Shown piece by piece: positions 43,361 through 53,113 of a stretch of DNA of 64,000 nucleotides. The notes under the pieces are model-generated. The model made no database searches. It worked only from the letters and a program-made list of their open reading frames with translations, and was not told where the DNA came from. The position numbers were made by a program, and so were the translations under genes. Where the stretch lies: assembly GCA_964624065.1 (NCBI GenBank), contig CAZUWF010000002.1, positions 117,873 through 181,872 of the forward strand, in the 5' to 3' direction. Within the stretch, counting starts at the first letter, position 1, and each line of letters starts with the position of its first letter. Origin of the DNA: UBA7960 sp964624065 (lineage in GTDB: Bacteria > Bacteroidota > Bacteroidia > Bacteroidales > UBA7960).

Positions 43361-46300
43361 CTAAAACCTATTTGGGTTTAGGTTGATTTCGCGATCGGGT
43401 GTGTTTTTCTGGCTTCTATGGTTTTCTTTGTCAAGGATGGCATTGAGTTTTTGCCTTGCCTCCTGCCTGAGTTCCTCGCCTTTGTAGTTATCTAAAATGC
43501 TCTGTAGCGTTAATTTTGCTTGGAAGAGGTTGCCAACAACCGTGTAGTTGTCGGCAAGCAGAATGTATGATTTTGCAAGCCAGTAATCATGTGATGACAT
43601 CTTGCTTGAGTAGTCGAAGATCAGCTCCTCCGAGCGTTTGAAATTTTTCTGAACGTATTGTATGTAAGCCAGGAGGTACATTGCCTCTGCCGCTCTTTCG
43701 TTTCCAGCCACTGTTATAACGTTTTGCAGTGCTGTTTGGGCCGGGAGGAATTGATTTAGTTCTAGTTCCGATTTACCTTTGAACAGATGTGCTTCTTGCC
43801 TCATATCTGCCGAAGCCCTTGGGGTTGAAATAATCCTATCAGCACCCGCGGCACAATCTTGAAACCTTCGGAGCCTGAAAAGTGCCCTCGTTTGACCCTG
43901 GATGGCAATTATTTGATTTTCGGGCAAGTCAGCCACTTGCTCCAACTGTCTGTAAAGTTCATATGAGGCTAGATTGTTTTTGTTATTGTGTTCGATCAGC
44001 GCGGCACGTAGCAATGCGTTTTCGGTGAATTGCGATTTTGGCTTCGATATTACACCCTTGTAGTTTTGCAAGGCTTGGTCGTTGTTCCCTGCCCTGAATT
44101 GGCACTCGGCTAGGTAAAAACTAGCATTTATGGCAAAAATGCCCCTTGGAAATCTTTGCAAGTAGGTTGAAAAACCAGTTGTGGCACCATGGCAATCGTT
44201 TTGCATGTATCGATTTTCGGCTGCCCTGTATGTTAAGGAATCTTGTTGGGCGGCGCTGACGGTGGCAAAACTTACTCCCTGCGAAAATTCAACGAACTTG
44301 TCAACTTGGTTCAGGTTGAGGTAAATGTTCCTTATAGCGTTAAGTGCCTCTTGAGATTCTGGGCTTCCCGGATACTTGTGTACAACATCCTTGAAAATTT
44401 TAAGCGCCTGCAGGTCTTGGTTGTTGTTGAAGTGGATCAACCCCGACTTCAGCATTGCACTTTTGACGAAAATACTATTTGGGTGCTGGTCAAGCAGTTG
44501 ATTGAAGAAGGACAGGGCTTGCTGGCTGTTGTCGAGGGTAAGGTATGAATTTCCTATCTCGTATCTTGCGTGGTGCACGTGTTTAGAGTTGGGAAACCTG
44601 CTAAGCAGTCCTTGAAGAGTGGTGATTTTCCGGTTGTACTGGTTTGTGGCTCCTTGCGCAATCCCAATCTGGAGGGTGGCGTAGTCGGCACCGGTTCCGC
44701 CGGTTCTCGCAACTCTAGAGTATGTCTCAATAGCATTGTTAAATTCTTTAGAGACGAATTGGCAGTCGCCCAAACGCAGGGTAGCATCGTTTACCAGAGC
44801 CTGAGGTTCGCCTGAAATTGTAATATACTTGCGAAATGCTTGAAGTGCTGCATTAAAATTCTTATTCTTGAAATGTGTGTAACCAATCGTATAGTTGACG
44901 CGGTTAAACTCTTTGAGAGAAAAAGCGCCAGGTGTGGTAAGGAACTTGGTCAAGGTTGTCAAGGCATCGTTGTACCTACCTTGCAAGTATAGCGCCTCGC
45001 CCTTCCAATAGGATGCCAGGGCCAGGTATGTATCAACTTGTGGTTGGGTTGCTGACTTATCAAACATGGCTATTGCGCCCGGAAAGTCACCGGAATTAAA
45101 TAGCTCCACTCCCCTGTAATAGGCTATTCTTTGGTAGGCCCTTCGCATCTCGGAGGTGTTTATTGAGGTTTTTTCGATGTAATCGAGGGCATCTCTAAAG
45201 TTGCGTGTTGAAAGATAAATCCCGGCTATGTGTTGGTAGGCTTCGTTTACTCTGGAAGACTTGGGATAATCATTTATGTATTTTTGGAAAGAGCTAAGGG
45301 CTTCGTTGTACGAATCGAGGCTTAATTCGTGGGATAGCTTGGCGAAATTGAACAAAGCATGTTGGGTAATCAAGGGGTCATGGTTGTTTTGGTGGGCAGA
45401 GAAAAATGCATTGCGGGCAAAGCGTTTTTGATTGGTTTCGAGGTAAGCTGCACCGAGGTGGTAGTGAGCGTTTTGCGCCGTGGCATCACTGCCGGTTATC
45501 AACCTTTCGAACTGCTCGATGGCCTTAGGAAAGCTCTTGGCCTGAAAGTAAGCAAAACCAAGTTGGAACCTATCATCGCGTGTTACCCTATTGGGTTCCC
45601 TGCTAAAAAAGGTCTCGAAATGAGAAATTGATTTTTCATATTCTCCCTTTGCAAAATAGGCATCGCCAACAAGTTTGGCCATTTCAGCGTAACGTGGATT
45701 ATCCGCTTGCCGTAGCAAGGGGACTGCGTATTCTACAAGCCTTTCGTAATCGTTTTGTAGGTAGTAAATGTGTGAAATGTAGTAAGGAACTAGTTTTGAA
45801 AACGAAGGGTCGGATTTAATCCTATTGAACAGTTCAAGGGCGGGGGCCAAGGTATTCAATTCATAGTTTATGTGCCCCTGATAATAAATTGCTGCTCCGT
45901 GAAATGGTGATTGAGGGTTGTTAACCCTTGAAAGCCACCTAAGTGCTTCGGGGTATTTCTTTGTGTTGAAGTGGCTGTGTCCGCGTTTGAAAAACAATTC
46001 TTGTTGCATGCTCGAGTCGAGCGAGGTTGGATCAACCATAACAAACCAGTTTTCGGCATCTCTGAATTTCCTTTCGGAGTATTTAATCTTTCCAAGATGA
46101 AACTTAGCGAGGTTTTGGCCTGGATGGTTCGAATGCCTTTCGACAAACTCCAGAAGCTTGCTTTCGGCATTGGGGTTTTGTAATTGGGACGAACAGATGC
46201 CGGAATAGAACAAGGCGCTGGCACTTCTCTCGTCGTGGGGGTTGTCGATCTGACCTATAACCTTGTCGAATAGGTTCATGGCAGCACCAAATTGGCCATT

Positions 46301-46420
46301 GTCAAACAGGTAAAGGGCTTGCCTGTAATTGGCATCCGGTTGGTTGTGAACCATTGACTTTTGGGCCATTGCCGAAGCAGTAGCAAAAAGCATTAATGCT
46401 AGGGTGAGTCCGAATTTCAT
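43361..46420 (-). CDS. Large TPR repeat protein
   Basis: About 1019 residues from the chosen start (ATG complement 46418-46420), which begins a signal peptide MKFGLTLALMLFATASAMAQ. A longer frame extends to 46492 but would overlap the 3' end of RNase P RNA, so it is rejected. At least twenty TPR-like helical pairs follow (for example FDNGQFGAAMNLFDKVIG, FAYFQAKSFPKAIEQFERLI, YTHFKNKNFNAALQAFRKYI). The protein should be periplasmic and act as a protein-binding scaffold. It begins about 30 bases after rnpB and is followed by the barrel gene. TPR scaffolds take part in T9SS and outer-membrane assembly; a specific role is not established. Confidence 0.85.
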   Translation of the reverse strand: MKFGLTLALMLFATASAMAQKSMVHNQPDANYRQALYLFDNGQFGAAMNLFDKVIGQIDNPHDERSASALFYSGICSSQLQNPNAESKLLEFVERHSNHPGQNLAKFHLGKIKYSERKFRDAENWFVMVDPTSLDSSMQQELFFKRGHSHFNTKKYPEALRWLSRVNNPQSPFHGAAIYYQGHINYELNTLAPALELFNRIKSDPSFSKLVPYYISHIYYLQNDYERLVEYAVPLLRQADNPRYAEMAKLVGDAYFAKGEYEKSISHFETFFSREPNRVTRDDRFQLGFAYFQAKSFPKAIEQFERLITGSDATAQNAHYHLGAAYLETNQKRFARNAFFSAHQNNHDPLITQHALFNFAKLSHELSLDSYNEALSSFQKYINDYPKSSRVNEAYQHIAGIYLSTRNFRDALDYIEKTSINTSEMRRAYQRIAYYRGVELFNSGDFPGAIAMFDKSATQPQVDTYLALASYWKGEALYLQGRYNDALTTLTKFLTTPGAFSLKEFNRVNYTIGYTHFKNKNFNAALQAFRKYITISGEPQALVNDATLRLGDCQFVSKEFNNAIETYSRVARTGGTGADYATLQIGIAQGATNQYNRKITTLQGLLSRFPNSKHVHHARYEIGNSYLTLDNSQQALSFFNQLLDQHPNSIFVKSAMLKSGLIHFNNNQDLQALKIFKDVVHKYPGSPESQEALNAIRNIYLNLNQVDKFVEFSQGVSFATVSAAQQDSLTYRAAENRYMQNDCHGATTGFSTYLQRFPRGIFAINASFYLAECQFRAGNNDQALQNYKGVISKPKSQFTENALLRAALIEHNNKNNLASYELYRQLEQVADLPENQIIAIQGQTRALFRLRRFQDCAAGADRIISTPRASADMRQEAHLFKGKSELELNQFLPAQTALQNVITVAGNERAAEAMYLLAYIQYVQKNFKRSEELIFDYSSKMSSHDYWLAKSYILLADNYTVVGNLFQAKLTLQSILDNYKGEELRQEARQKLNAILDKENHRSQKNTPDREINLNPNRF

Positions 46421-46450
46421 ATTGCACATATAGTTCTTTTTAGTAAGAAA

Positions 46451-46821
46451 AGAAAAAGCAGGCCTGTAAGCCGGATTCTGTGTTCCCGACAAATCGGGGT
46501 TCTTGTCATTTATCTACGCCAGGGCTCACGCACTGGCTCTAGCGGCCTACCCTCCGAGTTGGGCGAGCAACCCTCAAGCCCCGGTATGCTTGGCCTTTCA
46601 ACGCATAAGGTTTACCCCCCGTGCCGGTCGCCCGGCAAGGTCGTGAGCTCTTACCTCACGTTTTCACCCTTACCCCGAACTAATCGAGGCGGTAATTTTC
46701 TGTGGCACTTTCTCTCAACCACCCAGTGGTTGGCTTCCCGTTAGGAAGTATGCTGCTCTGTGTTGTCCGGACTTTCCTCTCCCAGCATTTACTGGCAGCG
46801 ACAAGACAGCCTGCTTTTTCT
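46451..46821 (-). ncRNA. rnpB: RNase P RNA, bacterial class A
   Basis: Read on the minus strand, the 5' part carries GAGGAAAGTCCGGAC (complement of 46765-46779) and the 3' part ACAGAATCCGGCTTAC (complement of 46466-46481), both hallmarks of RNase P RNA. The ends pair perfectly as helix P1 (AGAAAAAGCAGG with CCTGCTTTTTCT). Length is about 371 bases, normal for class A. It processes the 5' ends of tRNAs. Confidence 0.97.
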
Positions 46822-46927
46822 TAGTTTTCCAGTATCCTTAATTGATGCTTGTATTGGTTCAACATTTATAAATGGTTAAATGGCAGTTAATCACACCCTT
46901 AGTTGTTTCCTCATCACTCAATACTGC

Positions 46928-47998
46928 TTACCTATTTCGGAAAAACAACACCTCCGTTGCTCCCAGGCCGTATCTGGCGTAAGAGGCATCATAGGTTTTT
47001 ATGCCCTCAATACTTTCCAAATAACGCAAAATTTCGTTTTTTAGCGTGCCGCTACCAACCCCGTGAATGAAAACAATTTTCGACAGTTTCTCAACAATAG
47101 CCTGGTCCATACATTTTTTGAAATAGTTTATTTGTAAGGTTAACAACTGGTTTGTGTCAAAAATCAATGGATTGTCCACTATTTGGTTAATATGAAGGTC
47201 AACCTCAGCAATCTTGTCGTCAACTTTGTGCTTGTCCAGGAAGCTCTCGGAGTTTCTGGTCTTAATCGATGGTCCGCCACCGTTGTTAGTTTTCTCTGCC
47301 AGTATATCCTTGTTGACAGGCTGTTTGGAATCAATTTTCGTGCCAATTGCAAGTTTGTCGGTAGTTTCCAGTTGAAGGAGGATTGCCCTTTTTTGTAAAA
47401 TTACCTCGAATGAAAAACTTTCTTCCCTGTAAATTTTTATGGGCTTGAAGCTAATGTTGGCTGATACCGGGTTGATTGGAATTGCCTTACCTGCCTTAAA
47501 AAATACCATTTGCACCAAACCGTTGACCCATTCTTCTATTTTGTCGCGTTTTACGGTGCTAAGATACCACATTGATTGCCCTTGCACGTAACCGTATTCC
47601 AACCCGTGGTAATCCCCGAGCCTGTTGAGGTAAACTCCAAACAGCAATTCATAGTCAGTTTTGTTTATGAGGTAAAACTCTAGGTTGCATTCCAAGAGGT
47701 TTTCTTGGTCTTCGGGAATTATTGCCAGATAGGCTCCTTCTTTGAGGGGTGTATTTTTGGACGATTCTGGGAAGAGGGGGAATAAATCGGGATTCTCATT
47801 GATCTTTTCTTCCGCATGCTTGATTGCACTGGCCGATGCTTCATCCACCTTAATCAATTCTGAAATTTGGTAGGGGATTTCAAACCCATCTTCAATGGAA
47901 ACGCTCACTATTTTGTCGCTAATCACGCGCGAAACGTAACCCCCACCTTTCTCGTTGAGAAATGTTACCCTGTCGCCTGGTTTAAATGAAATTGTCAT
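46928..47998 (-). CDS. DUF2027 and Smr domain protein
   Basis: About 356 residues from the chosen ATG (complement 47996-47998). It starts MTISFKPGDRVTFLNEKGGG, an SH3-like opening typical of DUF2027 proteins. The middle is beta-rich (about 90-230). The C-terminal 75 residues form an Smr domain with FIHGVGSGTLKNEILRYL, the motif that gives Smr proteins their endonuclease or nucleic-acid-binding activity in MutS2. A longer start at 48046 adds 16 residues but would lie almost at the transcription start. Function unknown; conserved in Bacteroidota. It is divergent from the flippase gene. Confidence 0.85.
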   Translation of the reverse strand: MTISFKPGDRVTFLNEKGGGYVSRVISDKIVSVSIEDGFEIPYQISELIKVDEASASAIKHAEEKINENPDLFPLFPESSKNTPLKEGAYLAIIPEDQENLLECNLEFYLINKTDYELLFGVYLNRLGDYHGLEYGYVQGQSMWYLSTVKRDKIEEWVNGLVQMVFFKAGKAIPINPVSANISFKPIKIYREESFSFEVILQKRAILLQLETTDKLAIGTKIDSKQPVNKDILAEKTNNGGGPSIKTRNSESFLDKHKVDDKIAEVDLHINQIVDNPLIFDTNQLLTLQINYFKKCMDQAIVEKLSKIVFIHGVGSGTLKNEILRYLESIEGIKTYDASYARYGLGATEVLFFRNR

Positions 47999-48054
47999 CG
48001 TTAATTCAAAAAAGGTTTGGGTTAAAGAATAATTGGCATTCTTCATTTAATAAG

Positions 48055-48062
48055 CAAAATTA
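48055..48062 (-). promoter_or_regulatory. Bacteroidota -7 promoter motif for the DUF2027/Smr gene
   Basis: The minus strand reads TAATTTTG (TAnnTTTG), about 57 bases before the chosen start. Confidence 0.45.
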
Positions 48063-48269
48063 GCCAAATAATATTCATCGGAGCGGGTAATATTTTATGC
48101 CTTTTAGTGTTATATTGTTATTGTATATGCTACTGCCTTGTTTTCAAAAATCCATTTTCGGTCTAACCACTTGCATATTTAAGGGAATTTTAATGTGCGA
48201 TTTGAACCTTTTGAGTGTTTGTTTACAATCTTAGAAACTTTGGTCCATTAGAAGCGTTAATGTAGCCAA

Positions 48270-49766
48270 ATGCAGCAGAAATTTTTGAAAAACCTTGTTT
48301 TTTTGTTGGTGTTAAACCTTCTGGTAAAGCCATTCTACATACTTGGCATCGACAGGTCGGTGCAAAATACCGTAGGGGTCGATGAGTATGGTTTTTATTT
48401 TGCCCTGTTCAATTTCAGCTATCTTTTTCATATTCTGCTCGATTCCGGGCTTAGCAACTTCAACAATCGAAACATTGCACAAAACGCTTTCTTGCTCGGA
48501 AAGCATTTGCCCAAGTTAATTGTTTTCAAATTTTTGCTTTTTGCTGTTTACCTGTTGGTTGTTTTCTTAGGCTCGCTTATTATTGATTACACAAGGGAGC
48601 AGGTATTTCTTTTGGCTTTTTTGGCAATAAACCAGTTTTTGTTGAGCCTGATTCTTTACTTGCGCTCGAACCTAAGCGGGCTACACCTTTTCAAGACGGA
48701 TAGTTTCATATCTGTTTTGGACAGGCTTTTGATGATTGTAATTGTAGGTTTGCTATTATGGACCAACGTGGTTGACGATTTCAAGATCAAGTATTTTGTA
48801 TATGCACAAACTTTTTCGTACGGAGTAACTCTTCTTGTTTCATTTGTTCTGGTTTTTAAAAAGTCGGGGTTGATCCAATTCAGGTTGAGGCTTGATTGGC
48901 CGTTTTTGATTAAGGTGTTTCGAAAAAGCTTTCCTTTTGCCCTTTTAGTGTTGCTAATGACCTTTTACACGCGAGTTGACAGTGTTATGCTCGAGAGGAT
49001 GCTGCAGGATGGAAGGCTTCAAAGCGGTATTTATGCCTCGGCCTTTAGGCTGCTTGATGCAGTCAATCATTTTTCTTACTTGTTCGCCGTTTTGTTGCTC
49101 CCAATTTTTTCGCGAATGCTAAAGCAGAAAAATGATGTGAAAAAACTCGTGAAGCTATCATTTACACTTATAATGATACCTGGTGTAATTTGTTCAGCGG
49201 GTTCATTGTTTTTCGCGGGTGATATTATGGGGGTCTTGTATCCAATCCACGATGGCGAGACTCTCGTGGATTTTGCATTTAGGCAGGAGGTTTCTAGCAA
49301 GGTGCTGGTTTTCTTGATGATGTGCTTTGTTTGTACCTCGGCCAATTACATTTTTGGCACGTTGTTAACTGCCAGCGGTAGCCTTCGTGAGCTTAACCTA
49401 ATTGCACTTCTGGGAGTGGTAATTAGTATATTGCTAAACCTGATCCTAATACCAAAATACCATGCTTTGGGTTCGGCAATCGCTAGCCTTGCCACCCATT
49501 TGATGGTTATGGTAGCACAGATAATCGTTGTAATTACAAAAATGAAGTTCTCGGTTGGTCTGGGGTATCTTTCCAGGTTGTTTTTTTTCTTTTTGGTTAG
49601 CATTCTGGCAGCCGCCCTAATTTCTTACCTGGTCGCTGAATTAGGCCATGCGCTATTGTTGTTTGTGGCTGCTTCAGTAATAATTGCCATTTTGGTCAGG
49701 TTTTTTCCATTAAGAGATTTTTATACCATTTTGATTGAAAAGAAGGGTGCGGGAGGTGAGAATTGA
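48270..49766 (+). CDS. Polysaccharide flippase (Wzx/MATE-like) membrane protein
   Basis: A 498-residue polytopic inner-membrane protein with about 14 hydrophobic helices, a family that flips lipid-linked oligosaccharide units to the periplasm for O-antigen or exopolysaccharide. The start MQQKFLKNLVFLLVLNLLVKPFYILGID and central YTRVDSVMLERMLQDGRLQSGIYASAFRL match the pattern of the polysaccharide biosynthesis family. It heads a cluster with a Wzz-like and a polymerase/ligase gene. No glycosyltransferases are present in the cluster. Confidence 0.85.
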   Translation: MQQKFLKNLVFLLVLNLLVKPFYILGIDRSVQNTVGVDEYGFYFALFNFSYLFHILLDSGLSNFNNRNIAQNAFLLGKHLPKLIVFKFLLFAVYLLVVFLGSLIIDYTREQVFLLAFLAINQFLLSLILYLRSNLSGLHLFKTDSFISVLDRLLMIVIVGLLLWTNVVDDFKIKYFVYAQTFSYGVTLLVSFVLVFKKSGLIQFRLRLDWPFLIKVFRKSFPFALLVLLMTFYTRVDSVMLERMLQDGRLQSGIYASAFRLLDAVNHFSYLFAVLLLPIFSRMLKQKNDVKKLVKLSFTLIMIPGVICSAGSLFFAGDIMGVLYPIHDGETLVDFAFRQEVSSKVLVFLMMCFVCTSANYIFGTLLTASGSLRELNLIALLGVVISILLNLILIPKYHALGSAIASLATHLMVMVAQIIVVITKMKFSVGLGYLSRLFFFFLVSILAAALISYLVAELGHALLLFVAASVIIAILVRFFPLRDFYTILIEKKGAGGEN

Positions 49767-49799
49767 TCATATGCCAACACTATGATTGTTTATAATTAT

Positions 49800-49807
49800 T
49801 AACTTTG
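49800..49807 (+). promoter_or_regulatory. Bacteroidota -7 promoter motif before the Wzz-like gene
   Basis: TAACTTTG lies 48 bases before the chosen ATG at 49855 and downstream of the in-frame TTG at 49786, which supports the later start. Confidence 0.4.
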
Positions 49808-49854
49808 CGATCAGGTGGTTTTTTTGCCTCATTACACCCAATACATACGAAACG

Positions 49855-50895
49855 ATGAAAAACGAGAGTACCTTTTTTGATTTAGGCATTGTGGTAAAGT
49901 TCTTTATCAAGTGGTGGAAACACTTCTTTGTGATTTGTTTCGTTGCCGCAGTTGCAGGCGTTGTTTTTTCTTCGCCCACCTTCATAACCCCGATGTACCA
50001 GGCTGGCACCACAATGTTTCCTGCAACAACAAAGAGTGTGTCAAGCGCTGTTTTTCATTCCAGTTCTTTTTTGGAATTTGGAGAAATAGAGGATGCGGAG
50101 CGATTGCTTCAGATTTTGGGATCACGCGAGTTGCTCGAACAGGTTGCCACGGAATTGGACTTGGTTAAACATTACGGTTTCAAGGAGGGCAACATTGCTG
50201 ATCATCATAACTTCCTTGCAAAATTTTCGGGAAACGTTTCGTCGCGCAGGACAAGGTTTGGCGCGGTTGAAGTTACCGTGCGAGATCACGATCCGGCCAT
50301 GTCGGCTTTTATAGCAAATACAATTTCTAGCCGACTCGACTCATTGATTAACCAAATGCGATATGTAAGGGCCATTCAAGCTAAGGACTTGACATTGGCA
50401 AAGTTGCAAGAGGAGCGGCGCCGGATGAAGCTATTCCAAGATTCGTTGACCGTATACATGCGCGAGGGGGTTTTTGGTATTGACTACCAAGCGCAGATGC
50501 TATCCCAGCAAATGGCAATTGACCTTTCCAGAAACTATTCACCTGGAGTAAAGGCAATTGAAAATCGGTTTGCAAGTATTGGAGAGGAGGCCGCCGACCA
50601 AATTTATTACCGAACCCACGTTGAGCATATTAGCCACAATATTGCCAACCTCGAAAGAAGGCTAATTGACAAGGTTGCCGATCTCGAAACTCCCGTGCAG
50701 TATAAATTTGTGGTAGAAGAGGCGATTCCGCCAACCAGAAAGATCTATCCTGTGCGATGGATGATCGTGGCCCTTTCGGTAATTGGTGCGGGTTTATCAT
50801 GTTTGGTGTTTTTGGTGGCATACGAAGTTTTGCAAGCAAAGGGAATTCTCTCCCTTGTGCGTGAGACAATCAAAAAGGAAATTGCATCGAAATAA
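49855..50895 (+). CDS. Wzz/chain-length-determinant-like membrane protein
   Basis: About 346 residues from ATG 49855 (MKNESTFFDLGIVVKFFIKWW). It has a first transmembrane helix at about residues 20-42 (HFFVICFVAAVAGVVFSSP), a long periplasmic coiled-coil domain, and a second helix near residues 300-325 (WMIVALSVIGAGLSCLVFLVAYEVL). The motif PTRKIYPVRW just before it corresponds to the P-rich segment of Wzz proteins. Such proteins set polysaccharide chain length together with the flippase and polymerase. A TTG start at 49786 would add 23 residues but precedes the promoter motif. Confidence 0.85.
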   Translation: MKNESTFFDLGIVVKFFIKWWKHFFVICFVAAVAGVVFSSPTFITPMYQAGTTMFPATTKSVSSAVFHSSSFLEFGEIEDAERLLQILGSRELLEQVATELDLVKHYGFKEGNIADHHNFLAKFSGNVSSRRTRFGAVEVTVRDHDPAMSAFIANTISSRLDSLINQMRYVRAIQAKDLTLAKLQEERRRMKLFQDSLTVYMREGVFGIDYQAQMLSQQMAIDLSRNYSPGVKAIENRFASIGEEAADQIYYRTHVEHISHNIANLERRLIDKVADLETPVQYKFVVEEAIPPTRKIYPVRWMIVALSVIGAGLSCLVFLVAYEVLQAKGILSLVRETIKKEIASK

Positions 50896-50903
50896 TCCGT
50901 GGC

Positions 50904-52331
50904 GTGAAAACCGAAGGCCAGCTAAAGCTTTTCTACTTCCTTGGTATTTCCTTTATACTAATCAATTCTGCTTTGATAATAAAGGGGCACTATTGGTTCG
51001 TGGCATTGCCATTGGCGATGGCAATGCTGGCTTTACTTTTCATTTCTGCCGAAAAGCTATTGTTGATTGTTGCCTTTTTAACTCCGTTTTCGTTTAATTT
51101 GAAGTTTGCCTCATTGGGATTTTCCGTTGGAGTCCCAAACGAACCCTTACTCCTTGCGGCCACATTGATGTTTTTCTTGCGATGTGGGTTGAAACCTGAT
51201 TATGACATCAGAATATTGAAACATCCTATAACCATAGTTGTAGTCTTGCACCTTGTTTGGATGCTGATTACTTCTATTACCAGTGAAATCCCAATTGTTT
51301 CTTTCAAGTATTTCGTTTCGCATTTGTGGTTTGTTGTCCCTATGTTCTTCTTGGGAGCTTACTTTTTCAGAGATTCGCGAAGCATAAATCGATTTTTCTG
51401 GTTGTATGGAGTGCCTATGGTAATTGTTGTGGTTAGTGCCTTTGTGCAACATTCAGGTTTTGGGTTCGAGCGGAAGGCAATAGCCTCGGCCGTAACACCC
51501 TTTTTTAATGACCATACCCATTACGCCGCAACCCTTGCCCTCATAGCCCCCATTTTTATTGCCTTGACCATAACATCCGCATCTAGATTCGGTGCCGTTG
51601 CAGGATCCGTCTTGGTAGCAATTTTCCTTTTAGGTGTTTTTCTTAGCTACAGTAGGGCAGCTTGGATGAGTGTTTTTATTGGGGCAATAGCGTCCTTGGT
51701 TTTGGCCACAAAGATTAGGCCCCGATATATAGTGGCTGGATTGATTATTTTGGGTGCTGCTCTGTTCATCAATAGGGAAAAGATCTTCGTCAGGTTACAA
51801 ACCCAGGTACAAGCCTCGTCTGAGAATGTTGCTGAGCATTTTGCCTCGGCAGCCAACATCAAAACCGATGCCTCAAACGTTGAAAGGATAAATAGGTGGG
51901 TTTCGGCCGTAAGGATGTTTGGTGAGCGTCCGGTTGTGGGATGGGGTCCTGGTACATATCAATTCGTGTATGCTCCCTTTCAACTTTCGGAATACTTGAA
52001 CCTGGTCACGACCAACTTTGGCGATGTGGGCAACGCGCATAGCGAATACATTGGGCCCCTGAGTGAAGGTGGCTTACCTGCTATGGTTTTAATGCTTCTT
52101 TTGGTTTTCTTTGCCCTTAGAACCGGGATTAAAATGTTAAGGAAAGGGTCGACGCAGAAGGCAAGGTTAATATCATTTGGAATAACCATCGGACTTATAA
52201 CTTATTTTTCGCACGGGTTTCTCAACAACTTTCTTGATACCGACAAGGTGGCAGTTTTGTTTTGGGCCATGCTGGCAATGTTGGTGGTGTTTGATACGCA
52301 GTCAAACAAGGATCAAGAGCAAAATTCCTGA
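50904..52331 (+). CDS. O-antigen ligase / polymerase family protein
   Basis: A 475-residue polytopic membrane protein with about 12 helices and a large periplasmic loop at about residues 320-390. The loop contains RINRWVSAVRMFGERPVVGWGPGT followed by NAHSEYIGPLSEGGL, the conserved H-x-x-Y/F region of the Wzy_C/WaaL family. It either polymerises repeat units or attaches polysaccharide to lipid A; the two cannot be separated from sequence alone. The GTG start at 50904 lies 8 bases after the Wzz-like stop. Confidence 0.85.
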   Translation: MKTEGQLKLFYFLGISFILINSALIIKGHYWFVALPLAMAMLALLFISAEKLLLIVAFLTPFSFNLKFASLGFSVGVPNEPLLLAATLMFFLRCGLKPDYDIRILKHPITIVVVLHLVWMLITSITSEIPIVSFKYFVSHLWFVVPMFFLGAYFFRDSRSINRFFWLYGVPMVIVVVSAFVQHSGFGFERKAIASAVTPFFNDHTHYAATLALIAPIFIALTITSASRFGAVAGSVLVAIFLLGVFLSYSRAAWMSVFIGAIASLVLATKIRPRYIVAGLIILGAALFINREKIFVRLQTQVQASSENVAEHFASAANIKTDASNVERINRWVSAVRMFGERPVVGWGPGTYQFVYAPFQLSEYLNLVTTNFGDVGNAHSEYIGPLSEGGLPAMVLMLLLVFFALRTGIKMLRKGSTQKARLISFGITIGLITYFSHGFLNNFLDTDKVAVLFWAMLAMLVVFDTQSNKDQEQNS

Positions 52332-52348
52332 AACATAAAATTAAAAAT

Positions 52349-53107
52349 ATGAACACCACAATCGAAACCCTTGTAAATCATAAAACCATTCGTAATTACA
52401 AGGATTGCCCCATTAGCGATGACAAACTCAATGCCATTCTAAACGCAGGTTTTAGGGCTTCTACAACAGGTAACATGCAAGTTTACAGCATAATAGTTAC
52501 CAAAGATAAAGCCAGGAAAAAGGAACTCTGCAAGTTACATTTTGGTCAGAAAATGGTTGAACAAGCCCCAGTTTTGTTGACATTTTGTGCCGACTTCAAT
52601 AGGTTCAATAAGTGGTGCATTCAGCGTAAAGCGCAGCCGGGTTACGACAATTTCTTGTCGTTTTTCACCGCTGCCATAGATGCTTTGTTGGTTGCCCAGA
52701 ACGTATGCGTAGCTGCCGAGTCATTTGGGCTTGGTATATGCTACTTGGGCACCACCACATACCAAGCCGACAAACTTGTTGATTTTTTCAAATTGCCACC
52801 AGGAGTGGTTCCAATCACTACGGTTGTTGTGGGTTATCCTAACGAAAGCCCTGAACAGGCTGACAGGCTTCCGCCAAGGGGAGTTCTTCACCTCGAAGAA
52901 TACCATGATTTCTCAGTAGAAGAAATTGACCAGGTATATACCGAAAAGGAATCCTTGCCCTTAACTAAAAAGCTCCTGCAGGAAAACCAAATGGAAACCC
53001 TCGCTCAAATTTTTTCCGAAAAGCGATATACCAAAAAGGACAACCTGCATTTTAGCAAGGTTTTTTTGGAAACCATTGCCAACCAGGGCTTCATGAACCA
53101 CGATTAA
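52349..53107 (+). CDS. Nitroreductase family flavoprotein (NfsA-like)
   Basis: A 252-residue FMN-binding oxidoreductase that reduces nitro compounds or quinones with NAD(P)H. The N-terminal FMN phosphate motif is TIRNYKDCPIS, with the RASTTGNMQVYSIIV segment following. The central AAIDALLVAQNVCVAAESFGLGICYLG motif is highly characteristic. NfsA-type C-terminal extension is present (about residues 195-252). It starts 17 bases after the O-antigen ligase stop and may be in the same transcript, but the function seems unrelated. Confidence 0.9.
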   Translation: MNTTIETLVNHKTIRNYKDCPISDDKLNAILNAGFRASTTGNMQVYSIIVTKDKARKKELCKLHFGQKMVEQAPVLLTFCADFNRFNKWCIQRKAQPGYDNFLSFFTAAIDALLVAQNVCVAAESFGLGICYLGTTTYQADKLVDFFKLPPGVVPITTVVVGYPNESPEQADRLPPRGVLHLEEYHDFSVEEIDQVYTEKESLPLTKKLLQENQMETLAQIFSEKRYTKKDNLHFSKVFLETIANQGFMNHD

Positions 53108-53113
53108 TTACCA

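Noticed and set aside
46421..46492. Longer N-terminus for the TPR protein
   Set aside because: It would be translated from the 3' end of RNase P RNA and precedes a clear signal peptide start.
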